Positions 41,965 through 51,262 of a stretch of DNA of 64,000 nt are shown here, piece by piece. The translations under genes were made by a program, and so were the position numbers. Under the pieces are notes generated by a model. The model ran no database searches and was not told where the DNA came from. It worked only from the letters and a program-made list of their open reading frames with translations. The stretch covers positions 620,001-684,000 of the forward strand of contig OZ254082.1 in the NCBI GenBank assembly GCA_965267535.1, in the 5' to 3' direction. Source of the stretch: CAXBNB01 sp965267535 (GTDB lineage Bacteria > Bacteroidota > Bacteroidia > Cytophagales > Cyclobacteriaceae). The stretch's first letter is position 1. Each line of letters starts with the position of its first letter.

Positions 41965-42663
41965 ATGCCAGCAGCATACGACCTTCGTCTTAGCCTCGAC
42001 TTTCTAAACCAGCTATCAGCCAACAACGACCGGGAATGGTTTCAGGCCCATAAAGATCAATACACAGCAGCATACGAGCAGATGATACGTTTTGCCGATG
42101 CGGTGTTGGCCGAATTGCAACAGCACGATCAGATAGAAACTCCCACAGGAAAGAAAAGCCTGTACAGGATATATAGGGACGTACGTTTTTCCAAAAACAA
42201 ACAACCGTACAAAAACAATTTTGCAGGAGGCTTTCGCAGGGCTACCCGGTGGCTCAGAGGGGGCTATTATTTTCAGATCCAGCCGGGACGTAGTTTTGTA
42301 GCCGGAGGTTTTTGGGGCCCAAATCCTCAGGATTTGTTGCATATACGCAGGCAGATAGCCCAGGATCCTGACGCACTCAGGGATGTTCTGCAAGCGCCGG
42401 AGTTTGTGCAGTATTTTGGCCAACTACAAGGCGAGCAACTCAAAACCAGCCCCAAGGGATTCGATAAAGACGATCCTGCCATAGACCTGTTGCGCTACAA
42501 GCAGTTTTTAGTTTCGCATTCGTTTTCAGACCGGGAGGTGTGTGCTCAGGATTTTCACAAAACACTGGTGCATGGCTTTTTGCAGATGAGACCTTTTTTT
42601 GACTATATGAGTGACATACTCACCACCGATCTTAATGGAGAGGAACTGGTTGATCTGAAATGA
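41965..42663 (+). CDS. DUF2461 family protein
   Basis: 232 residues from ATG 41965. The family pattern is clear: LDFLNQLSANNDREWFQAHKD (about 11-31; conserved NNxxxWF), SLYRIYRDVRFSKNKQPYKN (about 69-88), GGYYFQIQPGRSFVAGGFWGP and, towards the end, LVSHSFSDREV. This domain occurs in many bacteria and fungi and has no known activity. Cytoplasmic. Its stop overlaps the start of the next small gene by four bases (ATGA), so both are made from one message. Confidence 0.85.
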   Translation: MPAAYDLRLSLDFLNQLSANNDREWFQAHKDQYTAAYEQMIRFADAVLAELQQHDQIETPTGKKSLYRIYRDVRFSKNKQPYKNNFAGGFRRATRWLRGGYYFQIQPGRSFVAGGFWGPNPQDLLHIRRQIAQDPDALRDVLQAPEFVQYFGQLQGEQLKTSPKGFDKDDPAIDLLRYKQFLVSHSFSDREVCAQDFHKTLVHGFLQMRPFFDYMSDILTTDLNGEELVDLK

Positions 42664-42953
42664 AACTTACAGCCAAACAGTATCAGGACTTGTTGGAAGT
42701 CTTTGCCAGACACCACAGACAACCCGATGCTTTTGAGCTGGTCAAACGAAAAGGCAGGATAATAATCACCGATAAGCAAAGCGGGCAGGCTTTCTCGTAC
42801 TTTTTGAAGAAAACGACGAGGATAAACCCGGATACACAGCAATTCGAAAACTATTCTTGCTATTTAGTCAGGATATCTGGAAAAGATGAATCAACTTTGC
42901 AGTCGTGGGACGAAACGATGGCCTGTCTGAGCAGGTGGCTGACAGATTTGTGA
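42660..42953 (+). CDS. Small protein of unknown function
   Basis: 97 residues, not recognised. No signal peptide or membrane helix. The composition is basic with several aromatic residues: LLEVFARHHRQPDAFELVKR, SGQAFSYFLKKTTRI, FENYSCYLVRISG, LSRWLTDL. Coupled by ATGA overlap to the DUF2461 gene, which suggests a functional pair. The strand pattern could be a small alpha/beta domain. Confidence 0.6.
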   Translation: MKLTAKQYQDLLEVFARHHRQPDAFELVKRKGRIIITDKQSGQAFSYFLKKTTRINPDTQQFENYSCYLVRISGKDESTLQSWDETMACLSRWLTDL

Positions 42954-43124
42954 CATCAACAGTGCTAATTTTTGTCACAAGGAGGGTAGATAGGCGTTCG
43001 AACGATTGATATTTTCTCACAAAGCATACAAGCGAATTAAACGAGAATAAATAATCCTGAAAACCAACTAACCCTACCAGACGGGTAGCGTTAAAAACTA
43101 AAAAGGAAACATCACCAAACAACG

Positions 43125-44489
43125 ATGGCACAGCACAAACCCAGTGAGGAATTGATGCGGATTCCCCACTCAGAAAAACCACGCATAGTAGTAGTAGGTG
43201 GCGGTTTTGGAGGCATACGCTTCATCAAAAAAATTGACACCAGCAAGTATCAGGTCGTGTTGCTCGACCGCTACAATTACCACACTTTCCAGCCTCTGCT
43301 CTACCAGGTAGCTACAGCTGGCCTGGAACCGGACTCCATAGCAGGGCCGCTTCGAAAGATTCTTCGTCATAAGTCTGATTTTTACTTTAGGGTAGCCAAT
43401 GTTTCTCATGTAGATCCTGAAAATAATCTGGTGCATTCCAGCATAGGCTCAGTGCGCTACGATCACCTGGTGTTGGCTTGCGGCTCTATTACCAATTACT
43501 TTGGAAACAAAGACTTTGAAGAAAAGAGTTTTCCTGTAAAGCAGGTACCTCATGCACTCAACCTGAGGAGCCAGATACTGCAAAACTTCGAAAAAGCGGT
43601 GATCAAAACTGATCCCGAAGAAGTGCAAAGTCTGATGAACTATGTAGTAGTAGGAGGAGGACCTACAGGAGTAGAAATATCCGGTGCGCTGGGCGAATTG
43701 AAAATGCACGTGTTGCCAAACGACTACCCCGAGCTGAATCTGGAAAAAATGCAGATATACCTGATAGAAGGGCGTGAAAAACTGCTGGGAGGAATGTCGG
43801 AAAAGTCGGGCGTGAAGGCGTATCGATACCTCAAGAATTTTGATGTAAACGTACTGATAGGCAAAGTAGTAAAAGCCTACGATGGACAGACCGTGACCCT
43901 AAGCGATGGGATGAAAATACCCGCTCAAACACTGGTATGGGCAGCAGGGGTACAGGGTAATATCATAGATGGTGTAGAAGCAGAGCTGTCGAGAGATCGC
44001 AGATACTTTGTAGACAGGCACAACAAAATACAGGGTTATGACAATGTATACGCTTTGGGTGATATAGCATATATGCCTTCTGAAGATGCACCAAACGGTC
44101 ATCCTATGCTAGCACCTGTAGCCATGCAGCAGGGAGCATTGCTGGCCAAAAACTTCAAGCGCCTGGCGCTGGGTCAGGAGCTGGTGCCCTTTAGCTATAC
44201 CGACAAAGGCAGCATGGCTACCGTAGGCAGAAACAAGGCAGTGGCAGACTTGCGTGGTGGCGTAAAACTGGGTGGCTTGTTTGCGTGGATGCTGTGGATG
44301 TTTGTGCATTTGTTTTTGATAGTAGAGTTTCGAAACAAGATAGTGATTTTTGGCAACTGGTTGTGGAACTACTTCACGTATGATAGAGGTACCCGACTGA
44401 TCATCCGGCCGTACAAGAGGGCCAAACCGGCCCAAAAAAAAGTCCGCTCGAAAAAGGAGGAGCCCGCTGAAGTAAACGCGACGGTTTGA
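43125..44489 (+). CDS. ndh: Type II NADH dehydrogenase (NAD(P)/FAD-dependent oxidoreductase)
   Basis: 454 residues. FAD-binding Rossmann motif RIVVVGGGFGGIRFI (about 20-34), YHTFQPLLYQVATAGLEPDS (about 52-71), NAD motif YVVVGGGPTGVEISGAL (about 172-188) and the FAD motif VYALGDIAYMP. C-terminal hydrophobic/amphipathic helix (GLFAWMLWMFVHLFLIVEF, about 385-403) for membrane attachment. Passes electrons from NADH to quinone without pumping protons. A 171-base gap precedes it; the gap is AT-rich and I see no clear promoter. It is followed by a two-component system, 45 bases away. Confidence 0.9.
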   Translation: MAQHKPSEELMRIPHSEKPRIVVVGGGFGGIRFIKKIDTSKYQVVLLDRYNYHTFQPLLYQVATAGLEPDSIAGPLRKILRHKSDFYFRVANVSHVDPENNLVHSSIGSVRYDHLVLACGSITNYFGNKDFEEKSFPVKQVPHALNLRSQILQNFEKAVIKTDPEEVQSLMNYVVVGGGPTGVEISGALGELKMHVLPNDYPELNLEKMQIYLIEGREKLLGGMSEKSGVKAYRYLKNFDVNVLIGKVVKAYDGQTVTLSDGMKIPAQTLVWAAGVQGNIIDGVEAELSRDRRYFVDRHNKIQGYDNVYALGDIAYMPSEDAPNGHPMLAPVAMQQGALLAKNFKRLALGQELVPFSYTDKGSMATVGRNKAVADLRGGVKLGGLFAWMLWMFVHLFLIVEFRNKIVIFGNWLWNYFTYDRGTRLIIRPYKRAKPAQKKVRSKKEEPAEVNATV

Positions 44490-44534
44490 TCCGTTGCGTT
44501 TGTGCTATATTAGCGACCGGATAGTTGTATTTTC

Positions 44535-45614
44535 ATGTCAAAAATCAAAATTTATTGGTTTTGCCAGATTGTAGGCTGGTCGCTGTTTGGCTTTGCCAAT
44601 ATCTTCACCTACTACATTCAGCGCAAGGTACTTTTGCCTTCTGATGTATGGGGCGAGCTTTTGCAGATCGCCTTTTACATAGGGTCTACACATTTTTTGC
44701 GCCGGCTCATTAAGAAAGGAAACTGGGTCACTATTTCCCCCCTCAAACTGATACCCATGGCCTTGCTGGCCGATCTGGTGCTGGGGCTGTGCAATTACCT
44801 GTTTTTACTGGCCATTTCTTATGGGTTTGGTATACTGGTGCCATCCGTAGAGCTTAAGTCTATCAATATATTGCTGGGTATACTGGGGCCCACTACCATG
44901 TATTTTTTGTGGTCGCTCCTGTATTTTAGTTTCCATTACTTTTACCAATACAACCAATCGCTTAAGTACGAGGCTGTAATCAACGAAATCGAACTCAGGC
45001 ATCTGAAAACACAGCTCAATCCCCACTTTATTTTCAATGCTCTCAACAGTATCAGAGGGCTGGTGGATGAAAATCCCGTAAAGTCAAAATCGGCTATTAC
45101 CCACCTGTCCAATATTTTGCGCAACTCGCTGCTCATGGACAAAAAGAAATTTATAGACCTGGAAGAAGAAATGGCCATCGTGCGCGACTACCTGGAGTTG
45201 GAATCAATTCGCTATGAGGAGCGGTTGCGTGTGCACTACGATATATGCGACACAGCAAAGCCCGTGAAAGTGCCGCCTATGATGATGCAGACATTGGTAG
45301 AAAATGGGATAAAACACGGGATAGCACGCCTGAAAGAAGGAGGTGAAATAAAGATAAGTGCCAAAGTAGAAGCAGATAAGCTGATCGTGGCGATTCGCAA
45401 CAGCGGACAGATAGTAGAAGAGGCCAGGCGAAATGAAGGGTATGGACTTATCAATACTCAGAAAAGGCTCAAGCTAATATATGGAGGCCAGGCGAGTTTG
45501 TCTATCACTAACGAAGATGCTGGTACGGTATTGGCTCAGATCACGTTACCCATATTGGATGCCTCTGTGTCGGTCAGTACAGAAAACACACGCAATGTTG
45601 GTAGTATACTTTAA
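44535..45614 (+). CDS. LytS/YehU-type sensor histidine kinase
   Basis: 359 residues. Four membrane helices in the first 145 residues, then the His_kinase domain: LKTQLNPHFIFNALNSIRGL (about 157-176) with the phospho-accepting His in NPHF. The ATP-binding part follows, with MMMQTLVENGIKHGIA (about 252-267, N-box) and EGYGLINTQKRL (about 301-312). It lacks a recognisable input domain, so the helices themselves may sense. The cognate regulator is the LytTR gene 22 bases downstream. C-terminal extension of 20 residues is Ser/Thr-rich. Confidence 0.93.
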   Translation: MSKIKIYWFCQIVGWSLFGFANIFTYYIQRKVLLPSDVWGELLQIAFYIGSTHFLRRLIKKGNWVTISPLKLIPMALLADLVLGLCNYLFLLAISYGFGILVPSVELKSINILLGILGPTTMYFLWSLLYFSFHYFYQYNQSLKYEAVINEIELRHLKTQLNPHFIFNALNSIRGLVDENPVKSKSAITHLSNILRNSLLMDKKKFIDLEEEMAIVRDYLELESIRYEERLRVHYDICDTAKPVKVPPMMMQTLVENGIKHGIARLKEGGEIKISAKVEADKLIVAIRNSGQIVEEARRNEGYGLINTQKRLKLIYGGQASLSITNEDAGTVLAQITLPILDASVSVSTENTRNVGSIL

Positions 45615-45636
45615 TGTAGATTAACTTTAACAACTT

Positions 45637-46359
45637 ATGAAAACCCTGATAATAGATGATGAAAGGCTGGCAAGAAAAGAATTGACCTCCATTCTTGCCG
45701 ATTATCCGGAAATAGAAATAATAGGCGAGGCGGTGAATGCGGATGACGCATTCGAAAAAATAAACCAGCTGAATCCTGAATTGATTTTTCTGGATATTCA
45801 AATGCCGGGCAAAACAGGGTTTGAATTGCTAGAAAGCCTGGAGCGTGTGCCTAAAGTGATTTTTACTACGGCTTACGATCAGTTTGCTCTCAAGGCTTTC
45901 GAATTTAATGCGTTGGATTATTTGCTCAAGCCTATCGAAAACGAAAGACTGGCAAGTGCTATCGCAAAACTCAAAGAAGAAAAAACACCTGCAGTAGATA
46001 CTGAAGCCAAACAACCACAAAAACTATTGCCGTCCGATCAGGTGTTTGTAAAAGACGGGGAAAAGTGCTGGTTTGTACGTTTGGAAAACATTCGCCTTTT
46101 CGAGTCCGATGGCAACTATATCAAAGTATATTTTGAGTCATTTCGCCCTATGATCCACAAGTCGCTCAATGCTTTGGATGAAAAACTGGACGACAGGTCT
46201 TTTTTCAGGGCAAGTAGAAAGCACATCATAAACCTGGGTTGGGTAGACACGATAGAGCCGTGGTTCAATGGAGGTTTGATGGTGCAGTTAAAAGGAGGCG
46301 AACGAGTGGAAGTGAGCCGCAGACAGGCCTCACGATTCAAGGAAAAAATGAGTTTGTAG
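45637..46359 (+). CDS. LytTR response regulator
   Basis: 240 residues. Receiver with Asp7-Asp8, phospho-acceptor Asp53 (LIFLDIQMPGKTGFELL) and Lys103 region (YLLKPIENERL). The linker (about 112-130) leads to a LytTR DNA-binding domain: VKDGEKCWFVRLENIRLFES, DGNYIKVYF, FFRASRKHIINLGWVD and KGGERVEVSRRQASRFKEKM. Partner of the LytS-type kinase just before it. Targets not visible. Convergent with the TerB-like gene after 7 bases. Confidence 0.94.
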   Translation: MKTLIIDDERLARKELTSILADYPEIEIIGEAVNADDAFEKINQLNPELIFLDIQMPGKTGFELLESLERVPKVIFTTAYDQFALKAFEFNALDYLLKPIENERLASAIAKLKEEKTPAVDTEAKQPQKLLPSDQVFVKDGEKCWFVRLENIRLFESDGNYIKVYFESFRPMIHKSLNALDEKLDDRSFFRASRKHIINLGWVDTIEPWFNGGLMVQLKGGERVEVSRRQASRFKEKMSL

Positions 46360-46366
46360 CAGTAGC

Positions 46367-46729
46367 TTAGTTTTTGATGATGCTCATCAAATCCTTGTGG
46401 ATGTTCCAGTCACGGGCCAGATTTAGCATAGCAGTAGCTTCCATTTCAGTCAGGTACCCCTTCTTGTTGTTGTCTTTCCAGACAGAATGCAGGTAGTCCA
46501 GCTTTTTTTCTTTGGGTAGGCTGCCGATTATTTTATTCAAAAAATCCCGCGATCGCTCGAACGCAGAAAGATAGTCTTCGGCAATAAATGCATTGGCCCA
46601 TTGCAGCTCTTCGTGGGCATTGAGCTCTTTGGCCGATTTGTTAAGCATTTTTTCTTCATCCTCATCCAATCCATGATAATGGAATATCAGGGATTTTAAT
46701 AACATAAAGGCCTTAAGTTCTGTATTCAT
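46367..46729 (-). CDS. Small helical protein, possibly TerB-like
   Basis: 120 residues, all-helical, no signal peptide or membrane span. LLKSLIFHYHGLDEDEEKML (about 10-29), HEELQWANAFIAED (about 38-51) and GYLTEMEATAMLNLARDWNI (about 93-112) recall TerB/DjlA-like helical domains, but the match is weak and could be chance. The gene follows hemW by 84 bases on the same strand. Confidence 0.55.
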   Translation of the reverse strand: MNTELKAFMLLKSLIFHYHGLDEDEEKMLNKSAKELNAHEELQWANAFIAEDYLSAFERSRDFLNKIIGSLPKEKKLDYLHSVWKDNNKKGYLTEMEATAMLNLARDWNIHKDLMSIIKN

Positions 46730-46813
46730 TGTAATCTGATGCTCGACGAGTCTGACGAAGGTACAATATTATAAATTTATTTTGAAGCTTGAAAAACCTT
46801 TTATTCTCAAAGA

Positions 46814-47938
46814 TCAAAATATAATGAGCGATTCGGTAATGCCGTCGGCAAGTAGTCTGCCAGCCGGAGTTAGTTTCAGACGTTCGTTGCAGGTAATTAA
46901 GCCACGTTGCTGCAGGGCACTTAGCTTGTCCGGGTGGTTTTTCATCAGGTCAAAGTCAAACCGGTCGATAAGCTGCTTCAGGTCAATTCCCTGCTCAGTA
47001 CGGATTTGGGTCAATATTATTTCATTGATTTGCTGGCTGGTGGTGAGCAGCTCTTTTTCAAATGGAATATTACCCTGTTGTAATGCCTGAATGTACCGAA
47101 TGTTGTGCGACACATTGTATTGTCTTTGATGGCCGTTGTACGAATGCGCGCCAGGTCCTATACCCAGATACGGCACCCCATACCAATAGCTGGAGTTGTG
47201 TTTGGACTCGAATCCCTCGCGACAAAAATTGGAGATTTCATATTGGCGAAATCCGGCCTTAGGCAGTTCATTTATAATCATCTCAAACTGCTGTGCAGCG
47301 GTTTCCTCATCCAGAGGTGTCAGCTTGTTTTTCTGATACCACTTTCCAAAAACGGTTTGTTCTTCAATCGTAAGTCCATAAATAGAAATGTGCTCTGTTT
47401 GCAGGGCTATCATTTTGTCCAGGTCAGTTCGAAAATCTCCGATGGTTTGCTCCGGAATACCATATATCAGGTCTACACTGATGTTTTCAAAACCCACCTT
47501 ACGGGCAGTATCTACGGCAGACAATGCCATTTTAGCATCGTGTGCCCTATTAAAAAGCTTAAGGAATGAGTCGTTGAACGACTGAATGCCAATACTTAAT
47601 CGGTTGATGCCTTCCTGTTTCAGCATCAGAAGCGTATCTCGCGATAGGTCGTCGGGGTTGGCTTCCAGCGTGATCTCACAGTCTTGCGTTACCGAAAAGT
47701 GCCGGTGTACCGTTTTCAGTAGCTGTTGGAGTTCATGTTGGCTTAGTAGCGAAGGAGTACCCCCGCCAAAGTAGATAGTATTGACGCTGTTTTCAGGAAG
47801 AAAATCTTTCTGAAGAGCAATTTCTTGGCATAGGGCATCTATCAATTGAGTTCGGGTACTCAGATTGGTAGAAAAATGAAAATCACAGTAGTGACAGGCC
47901 TGCTTGCAGTAGGGGATATGAATGTAAATTCCAGACAA
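46814..47938 (-). CDS. hemW: Radical SAM heme chaperone HemW
   Basis: 374 residues, TTG start (MSGIYIHIPYCKQACHYCDF). CxxxCxxC cluster motif at about residues 11-18; the residue after CDF is not Cys, so this is HemW, not coproporphyrinogen oxidase HemN. IYFGGGTPSLLS (about 59-70) and FENISVDLIYGIPEQT follow, and a HemW C-terminal domain (GIDLKQLIDRFDFDL, ERLKLTPAGRLLADGI). HemW transfers heme to respiratory apoproteins. It lies back-to-back with the outer membrane gene; an exact -7 element for hemW lies just upstream. Confidence 0.94.
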   Translation of the reverse strand: MSGIYIHIPYCKQACHYCDFHFSTNLSTRTQLIDALCQEIALQKDFLPENSVNTIYFGGGTPSLLSQHELQQLLKTVHRHFSVTQDCEITLEANPDDLSRDTLLMLKQEGINRLSIGIQSFNDSFLKLFNRAHDAKMALSAVDTARKVGFENISVDLIYGIPEQTIGDFRTDLDKMIALQTEHISIYGLTIEEQTVFGKWYQKNKLTPLDEETAAQQFEMIINELPKAGFRQYEISNFCREGFESKHNSSYWYGVPYLGIGPGAHSYNGHQRQYNVSHNIRYIQALQQGNIPFEKELLTTSQQINEIILTQIRTEQGIDLKQLIDRFDFDLMKNHPDKLSALQQRGLITCNERLKLTPAGRLLADGITESLIIF

Positions 47939-47957
47939 GTAATGACTATTTTAGTGG

Positions 47958-47965
47958 CAAAAATA
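47958..47965 (-). promoter_or_regulatory. Bacteroidota -7 element for hemW
   Basis: TATTTTTG on the minus strand, an exact TAnnTTTG. The predicted start near 47951 leaves about 13 leader bases before the TTG at 47938. It argues for the downstream TTG start of the divergent gene. Confidence 0.5.
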
Positions 47966-47977
47966 GCAAATAGCATT

Positions 47978-49669
47978 TTGAGAAAACCCTTAATCCACGC
48001 AATTCATTATACACTGCTGATCTGCCTTTCGTTTTATGCTGCAGGGCAAAGTGCTTCTGGCCTTCGTGTGAGTGGAGATGAGCAAAATATATTGATGCTG
48101 GATACCGGCAGAGTGTGGGAGGTAGATGAGTTGTCGGTGAAAAAGAAAATACAGTCGCATATAGACACAGCCCGAAAAGGAGGGTATTTATTAGCCAACC
48201 TGGACTCGCTATATCACCATGAAGGCTATTGGTATGCGAGGGTATTTGTGGGCCGCCGGCACGACCGCTTGCAGGTAATGATGCCTGCCTTGTCTGTGCT
48301 GGACGATTTGGGCATTAAATCCAAAAAACTAAACGGTCGGTATTCTCCGGCACAGCTCCCTTCTCTTTACACCAGAGTGTTGCATCGTCTCGAAGATGAC
48401 GGATATCCCTTTGCACGGGTGCAGCTGGATTCTGTGGCAGTAGAAGGGAGTAAGCTTACGGGCACACTTCAAGTAACGCCTGGTCGAAAGATTACATTTG
48501 ATTCTTTGGAGATAACTCCCTCAGAAGTAGTGAAAGACCGTTTTTTGTCGCGCTATCTTCATATTTTATATGGGGAGGCATTTTCACAAAAGAAAGTAGA
48601 TGATATTCCCGTAAGATTAAAAGCTTTGCCCTATCTCAGTTTGCAGCAAAAACCAACGCTGTATTTTGCACTACAAAAGGCTCAGGTAAAGCTTTCTGTC
48701 ACCCCACGGCGGGTAAATGTTTTTGATGGTATACTAGGGGTGGTGCCTGCTGGTGACGGCAGAAAAACGGATGTAAATGGTGAGCTGAAATTGCAACTAC
48801 ACAACCTGCTGAAAAGTGGTAAACGACTCGACTTTCACTGGCAGAAAATTACAGTCAATACTCAGCAGCTCAATGCCTACTATCAGCACCCATACATTTT
48901 TGGCTCGCCGTTTTATTTTTCATTAACCTTCAATCAGCTGAAAGAAAACACTTCATTTTCCAATACCAAAATAGCTGCCGGACTGGAGTATGAGTTGTCG
49001 GCAGTTAGCCGATTGGGGTTTGTGTACCACTACAAAAACGGCAACCAACTGAATGAGACAGCTGTAGCTGCAGGAGACTTTGTGTTGCATAGCTACGGGC
49101 TAAACTTCACAACCGACCAATTGGATGATCCGCTCTGGCCTCACAGGGGCTGGAAGCTGGCTGTGGATGGAGCTGCCGGTAACAAAAAAACGATAGCAGG
49201 AGGTGGCAATGTGACCGGAGAAAATAGTGCTCAATACGAAAGTACTATGACCGTGTTGGGGTATGCTCCTGTAGGAAAACAAACTGTGCTGGCAGGAGAG
49301 ATTGGTGGAGGAGTGTTGTACAACGACGTATTGTTTGCCAACGATCTCTACCGTATCGGAGGTATGCAAACCTTAAGGGGTTTTAATGAAAATTTCTTTT
49401 TTGCATCCCGTTTTGCTCGTGCCAGCGTAGAGTGGCAAGTCTATTTGGAAAAGCGTTCGTATGTGTATTTGTTTTATGATCAGGCGGTATTGTATCAGGA
49501 TGTATTTGAGGGTCGAAAACAAGATTATCCGTCGGGAGTGGGGATAGGTATGAAAATAGCTGCCGACAATGGCTCGTTTAACCTGATATACGGAATGGGG
49601 CGAAATGCATCGCAAGGCTTGTCTTTTGCCCGGTCTAAAATTCACTTTGGTTATACCGCGCGGTTTTGA
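47978..49669 (+). CDS. BamA/TamA (Omp85-like) outer membrane protein
   Basis: 563 residues from TTG 47978, which gives a regular signal peptide (MRKPLIHAIHYTLLICLSFY, AAGQ); ATG 47942 adds 12 residues and overlaps the hemW promoter. After about 40 residues come POTRA-like units (RVLHRLEDDGYPFARVQLDS and the following KITFDSLEITP) and from about residue 285 a 16-strand barrel with GLNFTTDQLDDPLWPHRGWK and RIGGMQTLRGFNENFF (about 455-470), the LRGF form of the Omp85 VRGF lock motif. Terminal FGYTARF ends in an aromatic. Role in outer-membrane protein insertion or export; only one or two POTRAs means not BamA itself. Confidence 0.85.
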   Translation: MRKPLIHAIHYTLLICLSFYAAGQSASGLRVSGDEQNILMLDTGRVWEVDELSVKKKIQSHIDTARKGGYLLANLDSLYHHEGYWYARVFVGRRHDRLQVMMPALSVLDDLGIKSKKLNGRYSPAQLPSLYTRVLHRLEDDGYPFARVQLDSVAVEGSKLTGTLQVTPGRKITFDSLEITPSEVVKDRFLSRYLHILYGEAFSQKKVDDIPVRLKALPYLSLQQKPTLYFALQKAQVKLSVTPRRVNVFDGILGVVPAGDGRKTDVNGELKLQLHNLLKSGKRLDFHWQKITVNTQQLNAYYQHPYIFGSPFYFSLTFNQLKENTSFSNTKIAAGLEYELSAVSRLGFVYHYKNGNQLNETAVAAGDFVLHSYGLNFTTDQLDDPLWPHRGWKLAVDGAAGNKKTIAGGGNVTGENSAQYESTMTVLGYAPVGKQTVLAGEIGGGVLYNDVLFANDLYRIGGMQTLRGFNENFFFASRFARASVEWQVYLEKRSYVYLFYDQAVLYQDVFEGRKQDYPSGVGIGMKIAADNGSFNLIYGMGRNASQGLSFARSKIHFGYTARF

Positions 49670-49930
49670 TTTGAGTAAGCAAATACTCGAAGAATCCTCC
49701 GTTGATTTTTGGAGCTATATGATTGGTTATGGGTAAACCTAGTGCTACTTACGATTAGACTATTGCCAAAGGCTCGCTCCAGCATAGCTTTGAAAGTACA
49801 GTTTTTTGCTGCCTGATGGGGAACTTCCAGTGCTCAGCAAGGGATTACACCTGTCATCGACTGACTTTTGTGTTGCCGGTCAGTACCTCGACCGAGCACC
49901 CTGCATCGCATCGGTATAGTCAGTAGCCGT
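49670..49930. other. Gap without a gene, unexplained
   Basis: 261 bases between the convergent Omp85-like and AraC genes, with several inverted-repeat bits (GGTCAGTACCTCGACC near 49880). I find no convincing ORF or clear terminator here. The middle part reads coding-like on the minus strand for short stretches but has stops, so it could be a decayed gene. Confidence 0.4.
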
Positions 49931-50812
49931 TTATCTGGGTTTATAAGATTCGCTAAACTCTGATGGCGTCTGACCAGTCCATTTTTTAAACAAGCGGGAA
50001 AAGTACGTGTAGTCGTTGTAGCCCAGGTCGTAGGCTATTTTGGTCATCGACGAAGAATCATAAGCAATGAGTCGCTTGGCTTCCAGTATCACACGCTCGG
50101 TAATTAGCTGCGTGGTAGACTTGTTGAGAGCCTGCTGGGTAAGCCGGTTGAGGTGGCGCATCGTTATGTTGAGCATATTGGCATAATCAGAAGCAGATTT
50201 TAGTGTTTTGTAATGCGTTTCTATCAATTCTTCCAACGCTCTCAGGTGTTCAGCGTATTTTCCGGGGCGGAGTATGGTTTCGTTTTGAGTGTTGATGTAA
50301 ATCCTGCTCAGGTCTATGTAGAGGCAGTTGAGTAAGGATACTATTTTTTGCCTGGAAAGCATTTTTTGACTTTCATTCTCTTTAAGTATTTGGCTAAACA
50401 AGGTTTGGAAGTGCTCTTGTTGTGTGTGGCTGAGAAACAAGGCGGATGAATTGTGTACAGAATAAAAAAACGGGAAATTGTAGATAGAGTGATGGGTAAA
50501 ACTCACATCAAAGAATTCTTTGGAGTGAAATAAAATAATCCCCTTTATGTCATCCGATAGTTCCCAGTAGTGGGTTTGTCCTGGGCTGAGCATAAACACA
50601 CTCCCGGGTTTGACGTCATATTTTTCAAAATCCACTTCATGGAAACCACTGCCCTGACTTACAAAAACGGTAAGAAAAAAATTGTGCTTGTGAGGAACGG
50701 ATATGGCCTTGTGGTGAGTGTGTAGGTGGTTTTCAAATCTATTGCAATAAAAATCGGCCAGTTGCTGGTCTTGCTCAAAAGCTTCTATATCCAGTATGCT
50801 TACTTTTTTCAT
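49931..50812 (-). CDS. AraC-family transcriptional regulator
   Basis: 293 residues. N-terminal cupin-like sensing domain (HKHNFFLTVFVSQGSGFHEVD at about 41-61, in two short runs; VFMLSPGQTHYWEL at about 72-85) and two C-terminal HTH units in the last 100 residues, with MLNITMRHLNRLTQQALN and the signature IAYDLGYNDYTYFSRLFKKW (about 261-280). It resembles regulators that sense small effectors in the cytoplasm. Divergent from the DUF983 gene; target genes not visible. Confidence 0.93.
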   Translation of the reverse strand: MKKVSILDIEAFEQDQQLADFYCNRFENHLHTHHKAISVPHKHNFFLTVFVSQGSGFHEVDFEKYDVKPGSVFMLSPGQTHYWELSDDIKGIILFHSKEFFDVSFTHHSIYNFPFFYSVHNSSALFLSHTQQEHFQTLFSQILKENESQKMLSRQKIVSLLNCLYIDLSRIYINTQNETILRPGKYAEHLRALEELIETHYKTLKSASDYANMLNITMRHLNRLTQQALNKSTTQLITERVILEAKRLIAYDSSSMTKIAYDLGYNDYTYFSRLFKKWTGQTPSEFSESYKPR

Positions 50813-50910
50813 AGTGGCTAAATGTCTGTATTGTGCAATAATATACTACTTTCATTTAACAATGCTTTGACAGGTAAAGTAGAAATTTGCGGTAGTAAAA
50901 TCAATCTAAA

Positions 50911-51252
50911 ATGAGTGATATACTGAAAAAAATATGGAGTGCCAAATGCCCAAAGTGCGGACAGGGAAGAGTATTTGTGTCTAAAGGAAATGTCTTTTTA
51001 TTCAAAGCACCCAAAATGAACGCAAAGTGTGAGTGCTGTGGCTATAATTACGAAAAAGAACCGGGCTATTTTATAGGTGCTATGTATGTGAGCTATGCCC
51101 TGACCATAGCAGAAATGGTGGCTCTGTTTTTATTTTTTAAGGTAGCCTCATTGCCCATGGACAATCTCATCTATTTTATCATGGGGGTCATTTTTCTGCT
51201 CTGGCCGTTTAACTTCCGTGTTTCGCGCCTGGTCTGGATGAACTTGTTTTAG
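50911..51252 (+). CDS. DUF983 family membrane protein
   Basis: 113 residues. N-terminal zinc-ribbon-like four-Cys motif (KCPKCGQGRVF at about 11-21; CECCGYNYEKEPGYF at about 43-57), then two membrane helices (about 58-78 and 85-105). The arrangement is that of DUF983, widespread in Bacteroidota and Proteobacteria, with no assigned role; some lie near cytochrome c oxidase genes but not here. Convergent with the MsbA-like exporter, 10 bases apart. Confidence 0.85.
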   Translation: MSDILKKIWSAKCPKCGQGRVFVSKGNVFLFKAPKMNAKCECCGYNYEKEPGYFIGAMYVSYALTIAEMVALFLFFKVASLPMDNLIYFIMGVIFLLWPFNFRVSRLVWMNLF

Positions 51253-51262
51253 ACCTACAGGA

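Noticed and set aside
46814..47938. Oxygen-independent coproporphyrinogen oxidase HemN
   Set aside because: The extra Cys after CxxxCxxC of true HemN is absent and the C-terminal domain is that of HemW.
47942..47977. ATG at 47942 as start of the Omp85-like gene
   Set aside because: It places 12 residues before an already good signal peptide and overlaps the hemW -7 element; kept only as an alternative.
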